From: JABMQB01 sp964575025
Lineage (GTDB): Bacteria; Bacteroidota; Bacteroidia; Bacteroidales; Prolixibacteraceae
Length of the DNA stretch: 64,000 nt
Assembly: GCA_964575025.1 (NCBI GenBank)
Contig: CAZNPV010000016.1
Coordinates: 7,603-71,602 of the forward strand
Reading direction: 5' to 3'
Within the stretch, counting starts at the first letter, position 1; each line of letters starts with the position of its first letter. This document shows, in pieces, positions 45,298 through 53,812 of this stretch. The notes under the pieces are model-generated. The model did no database searches. It was not told where the DNA came from and saw only the letters and a list, made by a program, of their open reading frames with translations. The translations under genes and the position numbers were made by a program.

Positions 45298-46140
45298 TTA
45301 GTCAATAATTTTCTGACTGATATCGAGAGCTTTCACCGAATGGGTCAATGCTCCGATAGAAATATAATCGACTCCGGTTTCAGCCACTTTCCGGATCCTC
45401 TTCAGGGTCATGTTTCCAGAAGCTTCGGTTTTAGACCTGCCGTTGATCATCTGAACAGCCCGGGCCATCACTTTCGACTTCATATTATCAAGCATAATGA
45501 TATCGACTTCCGCTTCGAGTGCTTCCCTCACCTGTTCCAGGTTTGTTGTTTCCACCTCTATTTTTATGCTTTTGGGTATGTGAGCCCGGATTTCATCCAC
45601 TGCTTTTTTAATCCCCCCGGCCACCTGAATATGGTTGTCTTTAATCAGAACCATATCATAGAGTCCGAAACGGTGATTGGAAGCACCTCCCATCTTAACG
45701 GCATATTTATCCAGGAGCCGGTATCCGGGAAGGGTTTTCCGGGTATCCAGTATTTCCACGTCATACCCTTTGATGGTTTCCATACACCGGTTGGCATAGG
45801 AAGCAATGCCTGAAAGCCGTTGCAGGAAATTCAGGGCTTTTCGTTCGCCCGTCAACAGGGCCCTGAAGTTTGCCCTGTACGTTGCAATCACCTCGCCGGA
45901 GACCACTTTGCTGCCATCCGGTTTTTTTTCTTCCCACTCCAAGTTTGGGTCAAAACGACGGAAAACATATTCAGCCACCGGAAGACCGGCTATTACACCG
46001 TATTCCTTTGCCACAAGTACGGCCCTGCGTATCACGTTGGGCGAAATGAGGTTGTTGGTCGTTATATCCCCATCCCCGATATCTTCTGCATAGGCAAGGT
46101 CGAAAAGAACCTCAGCCGATTTTAATACTTTTTCATCCAT
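45298..46140 (-). CDS. nadC: Quinolinate phosphoribosyltransferase
   Basis: A 280-residue enzyme converting quinolinate and PRPP to nicotinate mononucleotide in NAD synthesis. Conserved blocks are LAYAEDIGDGDITT, LNFLQRLSGIAS, LDTRKTLPGYRLLDKYAVKMGGASNHR with the PRPP-binding residues, MVLIKDNHI and VEVETTNLEQVREALEAEVDIIMLDN. It begins 3 nt after nadB and precedes coaX by one base, so cofactor genes are tightly coupled. nadA is not in the window. Confidence 0.97.
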   Translation of the reverse strand: MDEKVLKSAEVLFDLAYAEDIGDGDITTNNLISPNVIRRAVLVAKEYGVIAGLPVAEYVFRRFDPNLEWEEKKPDGSKVVSGEVIATYRANFRALLTGERKALNFLQRLSGIASYANRCMETIKGYDVEILDTRKTLPGYRLLDKYAVKMGGASNHRFGLYDMVLIKDNHIQVAGGIKKAVDEIRAHIPKSIKIEVETTNLEQVREALEAEVDIIMLDNMKSKVMARAVQMINGRSKTEASGNMTLKRIRKVAETGVDYISIGALTHSVKALDISQKIID

Positions 46141-46143
46141 AAC

Positions 46144-47721
46144 CTAGTCTCTGACTTTTTCAAAATGTAAAGGAACCCCCTTTTGCTGTATCGTATGAAT
46201 CCTGAAATCAGAATTTTGTTCCTTAAAATCTTCTCTGATGTGGCTTCCCCGGCTTTCCTTCCGGATCAGGGCTCCCCGGGCAAGCAACCACCCTACTGTT
46301 GTTATATGCTTGGTTTTTAATAAATTATACTCATTTTGGTGTTCGGCATATTTCTCTGACAACCCGGCAAGTTTCACCAGTGTCTTTTCCAGCCCCTCCC
46401 CGCTTCGTACGATGCCTGCATGGGCCAGAAGAATTCCGGCAATCTCATTTTTTACGTCGATAAAGATTTTCTCGTTTTCGGGATCGATCCGGATGGATTC
46501 CGGGAGCGAGGGGATCCCTTCCAAAGGCTCCTGTTCAGCAGCCATTTCGCTGGCCCGTTTACCGAACACCAGGCATTCGGTGAGGGAATTGCTTGCCAGC
46601 CGGTTGGCGCCCATGACTCCTGTAGAGGCAGCTTCCCCGCAAACAAACAATCCGTTGATATTGGTTTCCCCATGCAATCCGGTTCGTATGCCGCCAATCA
46701 TATAATGCGCTGCCGGAGCTACCGGCAAAAGATCGTTGATCATATCAAAACCCAGGCCCGCCAGCTTATCATAAATGGTGTGAAACCTCGTTTTTATGGC
46801 TTCGGCATTCAGATGCTTCAGCGACAGATAAACCCTTTTTTCTTCCGATTGCTGAATCTGCTGATAGATGGAGTAAGCGACCACATCGCGGGGAGCCAGC
46901 TCTGCCAGGGGATGAATTTTTTTCATAAACCGTTCCCCCTGTTCGTTTAACAGCCAGGCTCCTTCCCCTCTGACGGCTTCGCTGATCAGAAAAGCATCCT
47001 CTCCGGGCACCATCAGCGCCGAGGGATGAAACTGTACAAATTCAACATCTGCAATTTTGGCCCCGGCATCCCAGGCCAGGGCTATCCCATCACCGGTAGC
47101 GGTGTGTGGATTGGTCGACCGGGCATAGATCCTTGAAAAACCTCCGGTTGCCAGAATAACCGCTTTCGCCCGGAAAAACAGGTTCTTCCGGGAAACAAAA
47201 TCAAAAGCTTGAATTCCGGTTACCCGGTTGTTGTGTTTGATAAGCGATACAACAGCGGTATATTCAAAAGATTGAATGGTTTTCCGGCTTTTCACCTGCC
47301 CCAGCATAAAAGAGGTAAGTTTTTTACCGGTAGCATCCCCGTCGGCATGAAGAATCCTTCGCCGGGTGTGGCCTCCCTCAAGGCCCAACGTGTAGCCTGA
47401 TCCTTCCTTATCAAACTCCATCCCCATCTCCATGAGTTCCAAAATCCTCTCCCGCCCTTCATAGGCAAGGATTCGTACGGCATCGTAATCGCATAATCCC
47501 CGGCCTGCGTTGAGGGTATCCTGCAGATGCTGTTCCGGTGAATCACCGGGATCCATGGCGGCAGCTATCCCTCCCTGTGCATAATAGGAATTGCTGGTAT
47601 CCAGTTCCGACTTGGTTACTATCGCTACCTTCCCATACTGCGAGGAATAATAGGCCGCAGCCAACCCGGCCAACCCACTGCCAACTACAACAATATCAAA
47701 ATCAAATGTCTGCATCTGCAA
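46144..47721 (-). CDS. nadB: L-aspartate oxidase
   Basis: A 525-residue flavoprotein oxidising L-aspartate to iminoaspartate, the first step of de novo NAD synthesis. The FAD dinucleotide fold is VVVGSGLAGLAAAYYSSQYG; YYAQGGIAAAM, LGLEGGHTRRRILHADGDATG, and GGIRTGLHGETNINGLFVCGEAASTGVMGANRLASNSL are the succinate-dehydrogenase/aspartate-oxidase motifs. A start two codons later (47715) is also possible. It is the first gene of the nadB-to-ppiD run and has a clear -7 element upstream. Confidence 0.97.
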   Translation of the reverse strand: MQMQTFDFDIVVVGSGLAGLAAAYYSSQYGKVAIVTKSELDTSNSYYAQGGIAAAMDPGDSPEQHLQDTLNAGRGLCDYDAVRILAYEGRERILELMEMGMEFDKEGSGYTLGLEGGHTRRRILHADGDATGKKLTSFMLGQVKSRKTIQSFEYTAVVSLIKHNNRVTGIQAFDFVSRKNLFFRAKAVILATGGFSRIYARSTNPHTATGDGIALAWDAGAKIADVEFVQFHPSALMVPGEDAFLISEAVRGEGAWLLNEQGERFMKKIHPLAELAPRDVVAYSIYQQIQQSEEKRVYLSLKHLNAEAIKTRFHTIYDKLAGLGFDMINDLLPVAPAAHYMIGGIRTGLHGETNINGLFVCGEAASTGVMGANRLASNSLTECLVFGKRASEMAAEQEPLEGIPSLPESIRIDPENEKIFIDVKNEIAGILLAHAGIVRSGEGLEKTLVKLAGLSEKYAEHQNEYNLLKTKHITTVGWLLARGALIRKESRGSHIREDFKEQNSDFRIHTIQQKGVPLHFEKVRD

Positions 47722-47737
47722 CCTTCCTTCTGTGCAG

Positions 47738-47745
47738 CAAAGGTA
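47738..47745 (-). promoter_or_regulatory. -7 element for nadB
   Basis: On the minus strand TACCTTTG followed by C matches TAnnTTTG, 16 nt before the nadB start. No -33 match is seen. It would drive the whole nadB-ppiD run. Confidence 0.65.
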
Positions 47746-47803
47746 CGATTTATCGCCATCATTCCGTCACGATTTATCCGGGAAGATGGGGAAATGGAAA
47801 ATT

Positions 47804-47894
47804 GTTGTCGGTTCCCGATAGGAAATCGGGACTCCGCTTCGCTTCGTGTCAGTTGACGGTTGTCAGTTGCTGGTTCTGGTTGCTGGTTGCTGGT
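47804..47894. repeat. CCCGAT hairpin plus heptamer repeat copy
   Basis: GTTGTCG, then CCCGAT/ATCGGG hairpin, then CTCCGCTTCGCTTCGTGTC, then AGTTGACGGTTGTCAGTTG and GCTGGTT-type heptamers. The same composite module appears near 53.55, 55.3 and 63.5 kb. Confidence 0.75.
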
Positions 47895-47942
47895 ACTACA
47901 AAACCGGAATTGGATTCAATGGTCTTCAGGGGATATTCCCCT

Positions 47943-48506
47943 TCAAAGTATAAACCTGAATCTTCCCCCAAGAACAGGTATTACAGGCATATTGATATCC
48001 AGGGAACCAAACCATCCCGGTTTATAATCCGGCTTTGAATACCGGTCTTTGAAGAGTTGAAAAGCGACTCCCACTTCAGGCTGAAAGATGACATTTCCCG
48101 TCAGGAAGAGATCATACGATAGCGAATTATCAAAATAGAGGTATCTCCACACCGCTGCAGCACTTTCACTTTTTAAAAATGTCAATCCGCTATTTACCGC
48201 CCATTTTTTTGCTTTGTATTTTTCTGATTCTTTCCCAAAATAGATGCTGACATCCGAACCGACGGTGTAGTTTCTAAAAAAACCAAATTCGCGTTGAAAG
48301 CCGTTTCCCAGTTTAACATTCAACACTACATTTCTGTCTACGCAAAATCCGATGCCGGCATGAAACAGATCGGGTATGGAAGCGCCGGCAATAAGGATCA
48401 TATTTTTACCCTGTCCGCATGCAATGGTTTGCATCCACAGAAACACGGGAAGGATCAGGATCCATTTTTCAAGACCGCTTCGTACACGTTTTCCCGGATG
48501 ATTCAT
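47943..48506 (-). CDS. Small outer-membrane-type beta-barrel protein, unknown function
   Basis: I do not recognise a family. The product is about 187 residues from the ATG at 48506 (48530 is also possible). It has a basic N-terminus, a hydrophobic segment ending TIACGQ, and then alternating strands (MILIAGASIPDLFHAGIGF, VVLNVKLGNGF, AVNSGLTFL, LDINMPVIPVLGGRFRFIL) that end in the aromatic/hydrophobic pattern of outer-membrane barrels. An 8-strand barrel is a reasonable guess. It sits between the nad run and the racemase gene on the same strand. Confidence 0.6.
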   Translation of the reverse strand: MNHPGKRVRSGLEKWILILPVFLWMQTIACGQGKNMILIAGASIPDLFHAGIGFCVDRNVVLNVKLGNGFQREFGFFRNYTVGSDVSIYFGKESEKYKAKKWAVNSGLTFLKSESAAAVWRYLYFDNSLSYDLFLTGNVIFQPEVGVAFQLFKDRYSKPDYKPGWFGSLDINMPVIPVLGGRFRFIL

Positions 48507-48561
48507 ATTTTGTTGAAGTCTGATTTTCATAAATAAACAGGATGAATGGTACATTAATAAC

Positions 48562-49251
48562 TCAGCTTAATGCATAATCAACAGCTGCCCTGGCATGAAT
48601 TTCCGTGGTATTGAAAAGAGGAAGCGTTGTATCTTCCGGGTAGATCAGGATGGGTATCTCGGTACATCCGAGGATGATTCCTTCGGCCCCCTTTAAAGCC
48701 AGGTTATCCATAATTTCCAGAAACCGTTTTTTTGTTTCCGGCAAAAACTGTTCTTTCAGCAATTCATTGAATATTGCGTCATGGACAAAGTCGCGGTTCT
48801 CTTTATCCGGCACCAGGGAAACAATTCCCTGTTTCCGAAGTTCTTCATGGTAAAAATCCATTTCCATGGTATAGCGGGTTCCCAGCAGCCCCACCTTTTT
48901 CAGTTCTTTTTTGCGAACCGCTCTGGCTGTTTCCTCCCCGATGTGGATCAGGGGCAATCCGGTTTCCTCCCGGATTTGTGTTGCAAACCGGTGCATGGTA
49001 TTGGCACAAAGCAGGATACAATCGACACCGGCCTGTTTCACAGCCCTGGCTGCCGGCTGAATCACCGGCCAGGCATCCTCAAGGGTACCCCGGCTAATGG
49101 CCGCATCAACCTCCCCATAGTTCACCGAATAAAGAACCATCCGCGCAGCATGCAATCCTCCCAGTCGTTCATTCATGTACTGGTTTATGATCCGGTAGTA
49201 ATCCACCGTGGAGACCCAACTGGTCCCTCCCACCAAACCGATTGTTTTCAT
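48562..49251 (-). CDS. Aspartate/glutamate racemase family protein
   Basis: A 229-residue cofactor-independent amino-acid racemase. The N-terminal MKTIGLVGGTSWVSTVDYYR, the first catalytic Cys in CILLCANTMHR (~80) and the second in EGIILGCTEIPILI (~190) are the hallmarks of the family; both cysteines are present, so activity is expected. Relatives interconvert L- and D-aspartate or other amino acids (YgeA type). The ATG at 49251 is preferred over an upstream extension to 49383, which has no family similarity. The substrate is not fixed by sequence. Confidence 0.88.
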   Translation of the reverse strand: MKTIGLVGGTSWVSTVDYYRIINQYMNERLGGLHAARMVLYSVNYGEVDAAISRGTLEDAWPVIQPAARAVKQAGVDCILLCANTMHRFATQIREETGLPLIHIGEETARAVRKKELKKVGLLGTRYTMEMDFYHEELRKQGIVSLVPDKENRDFVHDAIFNELLKEQFLPETKKRFLEIMDNLALKGAEGIILGCTEIPILIYPEDTTLPLFNTTEIHARAAVDYALS

Positions 49252-49405
49252 TTGATTAAAAGTGTTAAATTTATAAATGGTGTGATACATAGAATCCCTG
49301 ACCTCTTTTTTGTCTCCCCTGAAACAGGGGGATGTCATCTGCCCGTTGGCGGCTGACAGACGGGTGAAGAAGTGTTCGTTCATTTACGTTTAAAGGAACT
49401 GGGTA

Positions 49406-50149
49406 TTAAAACAAACTCTTTGCTGATTCAATGACCACTTCCTTAATCCTTGTTTGAGGGGAAAGGTGAAGCAACCAATGGATGGTTTTAAAAACATCCG
49501 ACGGCTGGATCATTTCAGATCCTTCCAGGGGTGTTCCCGAGTTATACGCCATCTCGGTAGCTACCCATCCTGGACAGATCGCCGTAGCACTGACACCATA
49601 CTCCGCGAGTTCACGGACCAGTGAATGGGTGAATCCCACCAATCCGAATTTTGAAGCACAGTATCCGCCACTCTCAGCAAAACCCACTTTCCCGGAACGT
49701 GATGCGATATTGAAGATATAACCGGATCGTTGTTTTTTCATCACAGGAACGACCTCTTTTACCAGACTGAAAGCTGCTGTCAGGTTGGTTACCAGTTGTT
49801 GCTCAAATTTTTCCATCGAAAGGGTGGATGTCCCTTTGTGGTATATACCGGCATTGTTCACCAATACATCCATCCTCCCAAACCGGTCCATGACTGTGTT
49901 GATTCCCGCAACCACCTTCTCCCGGTTGGTAACATCCATAGCCAGCTGAAAGGGTTTAGGAGGTCCTCCCGCATCCTGGGTGTCCATTATTTCCCGGGCT
50001 ACTGTGGCAAGGGCGGACTGGCTTCTGCCGGTCAGTATGGTCTGGTATCCCAGGTCAGCAAGCCCAAAGGCACAGGCTCTACCGATGCCACTGCCAGCCC
50101 CTGTGATCATCGCTGTTTTTCCCCTTCCGGTTTTTTCGTATGATTCCAT
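49406..50149 (-). CDS. Short-chain dehydrogenase/reductase (SDR)
   Basis: A 247-residue classical SDR. The cofactor loop is TGAGSGIG, with the NNAG motif at ~90, the catalytic Ser in FNIASRSGK, and YCASK (Tyr-x3-Lys) at ~160. Arg after the second strand (LTGRS) suggests NADP(H). The ATG at 50149 fits family N-termini and lies downstream of a TACCTTAG -7-like element; a longer frame to 50194 would cross it. The substrate is unknown, and genes on either side give no pathway. Confidence 0.9.
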   Translation of the reverse strand: MESYEKTGRGKTAMITGAGSGIGRACAFGLADLGYQTILTGRSQSALATVAREIMDTQDAGGPPKPFQLAMDVTNREKVVAGINTVMDRFGRMDVLVNNAGIYHKGTSTLSMEKFEQQLVTNLTAAFSLVKEVVPVMKKQRSGYIFNIASRSGKVGFAESGGYCASKFGLVGFTHSLVRELAEYGVSATAICPGWVATEMAYNSGTPLEGSEMIQPSDVFKTIHWLLHLSPQTRIKEVVIESAKSLF

Positions 50150-50207
50150 AATCCATCGTTTTAAATCTTCCTTTCCTGTGGAGCTAAGGTACAAATCGGA
50201 CGGCGAA

Positions 50208-50900
50208 TTATCCGTTTACGGAAAGAAAAAAACCGCTTCCATGGATGTTTTTGATTTCTATCGAAGGATCTTCGGAGAGGTATTTTCTCAGACGGGTGAT
50301 AAATACATCCATGCTTCGGGCTGTGAAGTAATCCTCTGTTCCCCAGATTTTGTTCAATGCGAGCTCCCTGGGAAGAAGCTTATTCCGGTGTTCGCATAAC
50401 AATTTCAGGAGATCGGCCTCCTTGGGGGATAATTTTCGTATCTCCTTCTTAAAGGTTATCTGACGAAGGGTGGAATCAAACCGGTAGGCTCCGACCTGAA
50501 AAATCCGTGATTCAGGGTTTTCATTGTCGCCCTGCCTTTTGATCACTGCTTCTATCTTGCATAAAAGCACGTCGGTATCAAACGGTTTGGTAATGTAGTC
50601 GTCGGCTCCGATGCGGTACCCCCGGAGAATATCCTCTTTCAAGGTTTTGGCCGTAAGAAAAATCAAAGGAACACTACCGTCTGATTTCCGTATTTCCGCA
50701 GCCAGGGTAAATCCATCCACATTGGGAAGCATAACATCAAGAACGCACAGGGTATAAACCCCGTTCCTGAAATGTTTCAGAGCATATTTGCCGTCATCCA
50801 CCCAGGTAACCCGGTAGTTGTTGATCTCGAGGTACGATTTCAGCACCGCCCCGAAACTCAGGTCATCTTCCACCAGAAAAATATGGGATTGATCGGGCAT
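50208..50900 (-). CDS. OmpR/PhoB-family response regulator (RprY-like)
   Basis: A 230-residue DNA-binding response regulator. The receiver domain has the acidic pair in LVEDDLSF, the phospho-acceptor Asp in LCVLDVMLPNVDG (~54) and the conserved Lys in YITKPFD (~105). A PhoB-type winged helix follows (~135-228: LSPKEADLLKLL, TARSMDVFITRLRKYLSED, NIHGSGFFLSV). It starts 3 nt after the histidine kinase gene. A four-unit TTAAC array with ~11-bp spacing upstream of the divergent gene is a likely binding site for it. Confidence 0.93.
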   Translation of the reverse strand: MPDQSHIFLVEDDLSFGAVLKSYLEINNYRVTWVDDGKYALKHFRNGVYTLCVLDVMLPNVDGFTLAAEIRKSDGSVPLIFLTAKTLKEDILRGYRIGADDYITKPFDTDVLLCKIEAVIKRQGDNENPESRIFQVGAYRFDSTLRQITFKKEIRKLSPKEADLLKLLCEHRNKLLPRELALNKIWGTEDYFTARSMDVFITRLRKYLSEDPSIEIKNIHGSGFFLSVNG

Positions 50901-50903
50901 AAT

Positions 50904-52610
50904 CTATCTGTTTTCCCGTATATAGGGTAAAAATACACAAAATATACTTCCCTTTCCGGGTTCACTCTGGACGCTAATATTCCCCTGGTTGGCTTCCACC
51001 ACGGCTTTCACATAACTCAGGCCCAATCCGAACCCTTTCACATTGTGAATATTGCCTCCTGAAAGCCGGTAGAATTTTTCAAAAATCTTCCCCTGAACGG
51101 CTTTGGTCATTCCCATTCCTTGATCCCTGACACATAGGGTAACTCCTTTTGCTGACTCTTTGGTCGTTAGGGTAATTTCCGGAGGGTCCACGGAATATTT
51201 AATGGCATTGTCCAACAGATTATAAATGATGTTGGCGCCATGGGTTTTATCGGTCATCACCACCGAATGGGATGCCTCCAGAAAGGTCTGTATCTTCCCG
51301 GAACGTTTTTCGACCTGCAGGGAAATTCCCTCTATTACCCGGTTAATCAAAGCATGCAGATCAACAGGTTCCCAAGCAAAATCAAACTCCTTTTTGTCGA
51401 GTCGTGCGATGGTCAGAATATCCTCAACCTGCCGGTTCATCCGGGTGTTTTCTTTTTTAATCATGCCGAGAAAATAGCGGACTCTCTCAGGATCACCGAT
51501 CACTTTTTCATTGGTTGCCGAATCGGCAGCCAACGAAATGGTGGCAATGGGTGTTTTAAACTCATGGGTCATGTTGTTGATGAAATCCGATTTCATTTCC
51601 GAGATCTTTTTTTGCCTCAGTATGTAATGAATACTTAGAGCAAAGGTCAGCAGGATAATCAGGGAAAAAACAAACGATAGGATAAGCAGCCAGTTGACAG
51701 AACGAAAAATAAAGCTTTCCTGCCGGGGAAAATAGACCGAAAGGATAAGGTTCCGGGCAAACAGGTTGCTCGGATAAAGGGATGCCTGAAACGGGGAATG
51801 AACCAAGAGGAGAGAATCGGCCGATTCCGATTGTTCCACGGGAATGGAATCACGCAACACCCCAAATTCATACGCAATGGGAATCTGCTGTTCTGCAAGC
51901 GCCTTTTTCAGCGTTTCATTGATTCGTTGAGGGTCTGCCTCAAAGGCATCCCAGGAAACCACTTCGGTCACCACCCGGGAGGCAATGTTTTTCAGCTTTT
52001 TTGTTTTGACTTTGATGCTTTTTGAAAAATCAGGAGCTACCTCAAAGAGCGTATCCAGATCTGTCTCCAGTGAATCGATCCGTTCCACACTGAGGGTGAT
52101 CAATGAATCCACATCACCCTGAAGGGTATCCCGGAACCATATCAGATCCCCGACGGTATCCGGGGGGTTGTGAAGAACAAGCAAATTGCTGTCGTCAGCA
52201 AATACGGAATGTACGGATTCATATTCGTATTGTATCATTCCGTTCTCCGAACTGTCTGTATTCATGCTGAACCCGATGGTTGTTTTCCGGTTACCGGGAC
52301 GGGTTTGCCGGATGATGGTCACAGGGTTACGTTTAAGCGAGTCGGGAAACCCTGAAAAAACGTGTGCTCCGGAAGCTGGGTGCGGGCTCCTGCCGGCCGA
52401 TTCGCTAAACATCAGCTCATTCACCACTCCCATGTTGTGCATCCGGTCCAACTGTTCCACCGTAGTGATCAATGCCCGGGTAACCCCCCGCTCAAACAGT
52501 TCGTTTTTAACCTTCAGGGCATTGCGCATCCAGATCAACTGTACCCCAATGATCCCAAGGAGTGAAATGCCCATGAGTATGACCAGCCCGATGAACCGTT
52601 TTCTATTCAT
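50904..52610 (-). CDS. Sensor histidine kinase (RprX-like)
   Basis: A 568-residue inner-membrane kinase. TM1 (residues ~7-28) and TM2 (~310-335) flank a ~280-residue periplasmic sensor region without a recognised domain. The phospho-acceptor His is in NNMTHEFKTPIATI. The ATP-binding domain has the N box NIIYNLLDNAIKYS, G1 DQGMGM, F box FEKFYR and G2 GFGLGLSYVK. Its layout resembles RprX of Bacteroides. The -7 element upstream lies only 7 nt from the ATG, so the transcript may be leaderless or nearly so. It pairs with the adjoining response regulator. Confidence 0.92.
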   Translation of the reverse strand: MNRKRFIGLVILMGISLLGIIGVQLIWMRNALKVKNELFERGVTRALITTVEQLDRMHNMGVVNELMFSESAGRSPHPASGAHVFSGFPDSLKRNPVTIIRQTRPGNRKTTIGFSMNTDSSENGMIQYEYESVHSVFADDSNLLVLHNPPDTVGDLIWFRDTLQGDVDSLITLSVERIDSLETDLDTLFEVAPDFSKSIKVKTKKLKNIASRVVTEVVSWDAFEADPQRINETLKKALAEQQIPIAYEFGVLRDSIPVEQSESADSLLLVHSPFQASLYPSNLFARNLILSVYFPRQESFIFRSVNWLLILSFVFSLIILLTFALSIHYILRQKKISEMKSDFINNMTHEFKTPIATISLAADSATNEKVIGDPERVRYFLGMIKKENTRMNRQVEDILTIARLDKKEFDFAWEPVDLHALINRVIEGISLQVEKRSGKIQTFLEASHSVVMTDKTHGANIIYNLLDNAIKYSVDPPEITLTTKESAKGVTLCVRDQGMGMTKAVQGKIFEKFYRLSGGNIHNVKGFGLGLSYVKAVVEANQGNISVQSEPGKGSIFCVFLPYIRENR

Positions 52611-52617
52611 AACATGC

Positions 52618-52625
52618 CAAATATA
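52618..52625 (-). promoter_or_regulatory. -7 element for the two-component operon
   Basis: On the minus strand TATATTTG matches TAnnTTTG. It ends 7 nt before the kinase ATG at 52610, implying little or no 5' leader. No -33 match is seen. Confidence 0.6.
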
Positions 52626-52652
52626 CGCAATTGAAAAACCTGAACTGCACCT

Positions 52653-52689
52653 TTAACTTTTCCTTAACAGATTTTAACCCGGCTTTAAC
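52653..52689 (+). promoter_or_regulatory. Four TTAAC direct repeats, likely response-regulator operator
   Basis: TTAAC occurs at 52653, 52664, 52674 and 52685, spaced 11, 10 and 11 bp, i.e. on one face of the helix. The array ends 3 nt before the -33 TTG of the divergent gene. This arrangement is typical of OmpR/PhoB-family activator sites (compare TTAACA repeats bound by B. subtilis PhoP). Confidence 0.65.
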
Positions 52690-52692
52690 GGG

Positions 52693-52720
52693 TTGATAAA
52701 CCGCACATAAACTATATTTG
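52693..52720 (+). promoter_or_regulatory. Promoter of the secreted protein gene divergent from the kinase
   Basis: TTG at 52693-52695, 17 nt and TATATTTG at 52713-52720, about 26 nt before the ATG at 52747. It is directly preceded by the TTAAC array. Confidence 0.65.
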
Positions 52721-52746
52721 TCTGGAAACATAAAAAAACGAATGTC

Positions 52747-53490
52747 ATGAAGAAAAAAGAAGGATTAACCGGATTGTGGATTGTTATGGCACTGTTGCTC
52801 CAGACCGGTCTGGCTGGTGCGCAGGAAAAAGAGGCTGAATCAAAAAAACACATTCAGCTGATCATGGAAACCGATGGGAAAATAACCGAACTCGATACGG
52901 TCATAGAGGGAGATAAACTATTTGTCTGGCACGGGAATACCATCGGGAAAGACCGGAAATGGATCACCGTGGAAAGCAGGCAGGTCGATTCGGATTCCCT
53001 GCTCAAAGAGGGGAAGAAGTTTCTCTTTATCAGCGAAGACGATGAAACCGTGATCCCGGAAGGTCCATTGAATGTGAAAGCCCTGGCTGCTCCCCGAGAG
53101 ATCAGCGTAATGCGTAGAAAAGCCGGTGGCAACGTCATTGACCTGAGCGATCCGGGAATCATCTCCTACAAAAAGAAAAAAATACGCGACGGACGGGAGA
53201 AAATTACCATCGTCCGGGAAGAACCAACCGGGGAAGAACCCGAAATGAATGTGCTGATTCATGCGATAAAAACCCCGTCAGACATCCGGGAATTTCACCC
53301 CGAAAGAAACAACCATGTCCGGATCATGACAAAAAAAGCCCATGAAGAGAGCCCGGAGACCGAAACGGAAGTATATGAATTCCTGGATGAAGAAGGAAAC
53401 CGGGTAAAAATCCGGAAAATCATCAAAAACAAGGAAAGCTCCATACAGGTAGAAGAAACAGAGGAAAAAAAGAGCAATGACGAGCGATGA
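52747..53490 (+). CDS. Secreted hypothetical protein divergent from two-component system
   Basis: I do not recognise a family. The 247-residue product has a signal peptide (LTGLWIVMALLLQTGLAGAQ, cleavage ~26) and a mature part rich in Lys, Glu and Asp, predicted mostly beta/charged, ending in a highly charged tail (KIRKIIKNKESSIQVEETEEKKSNDER region). There are no cysteines and no catalytic motif. Its promoter carries a probable response-regulator site and it is transcribed away from the kinase gene, so it is a good candidate target, and possibly a periplasmic partner, of that system. Confidence 0.65.
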   Translation: MKKKEGLTGLWIVMALLLQTGLAGAQEKEAESKKHIQLIMETDGKITELDTVIEGDKLFVWHGNTIGKDRKWITVESRQVDSDSLLKEGKKFLFISEDDETVIPEGPLNVKALAAPREISVMRRKAGGNVIDLSDPGIISYKKKKIRDGREKITIVREEPTGEEPEMNVLIHAIKTPSDIREFHPERNNHVRIMTKKAHEESPETETEVYEFLDEEGNRVKIRKIIKNKESSIQVEETEEKKSNDER

Positions 53491-53550
53491 GATCGGTTGT
53501 TAATGACACCCCGCATTTCAGAGTGTAGCGAATGACATGAAGCGGGAGAG

Positions 53551-53762
53551 GTTCCCGATGGGAAATCGGGACTCCGCTTCGCTTCGTGTCAGTTGACTGT
53601 TGACGGTTATCGGTTGTCGGTTATCAGTTCCCGATGGGAAATCGGGAACAGTCCCTGGCCTGGCTCTTGGCTCTTGGTTCCTGGTTCTTGGCTCTTGGTT
53701 CCTGGTTCTTTCCGTTTTCCCCCTTTTCACTCTTCCTGGTTCCTGGTTCTTTCCCTTCTTTC
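53551..53762. repeat. Repeat-rich gene-free interval
   Basis: 322 nt between the secreted protein and the thioredoxin-fold gene. It contains a CCCGAT/ATCGGG hairpin with CTCCGCTTCGCTTCGTGTC (from 53553), GTT-type heptamers (GTTGACG, GTTATCG, GTTGTCG, GTTATCA), a second CCCGAT hairpin near 53632, and a YTCYTGG heptamer array (~53661-53745). A TAATTTTA -7-like element at ~53775 precedes the next gene. Confidence 0.75.
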
Positions 53763-53812
53763 CCAAAAAAATCCTAATTTTATGCAGAAGTAATGAACAG
53801 AGAATAGATCCA

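Noticed and set aside
53600..53812. N-terminal extension of the thioredoxin-fold protein
   Set aside because: It translates the YTCYTGG repeat into a low-complexity Leu/Val/Trp-rich stretch; ATG 53813 starts a clean signal peptide.
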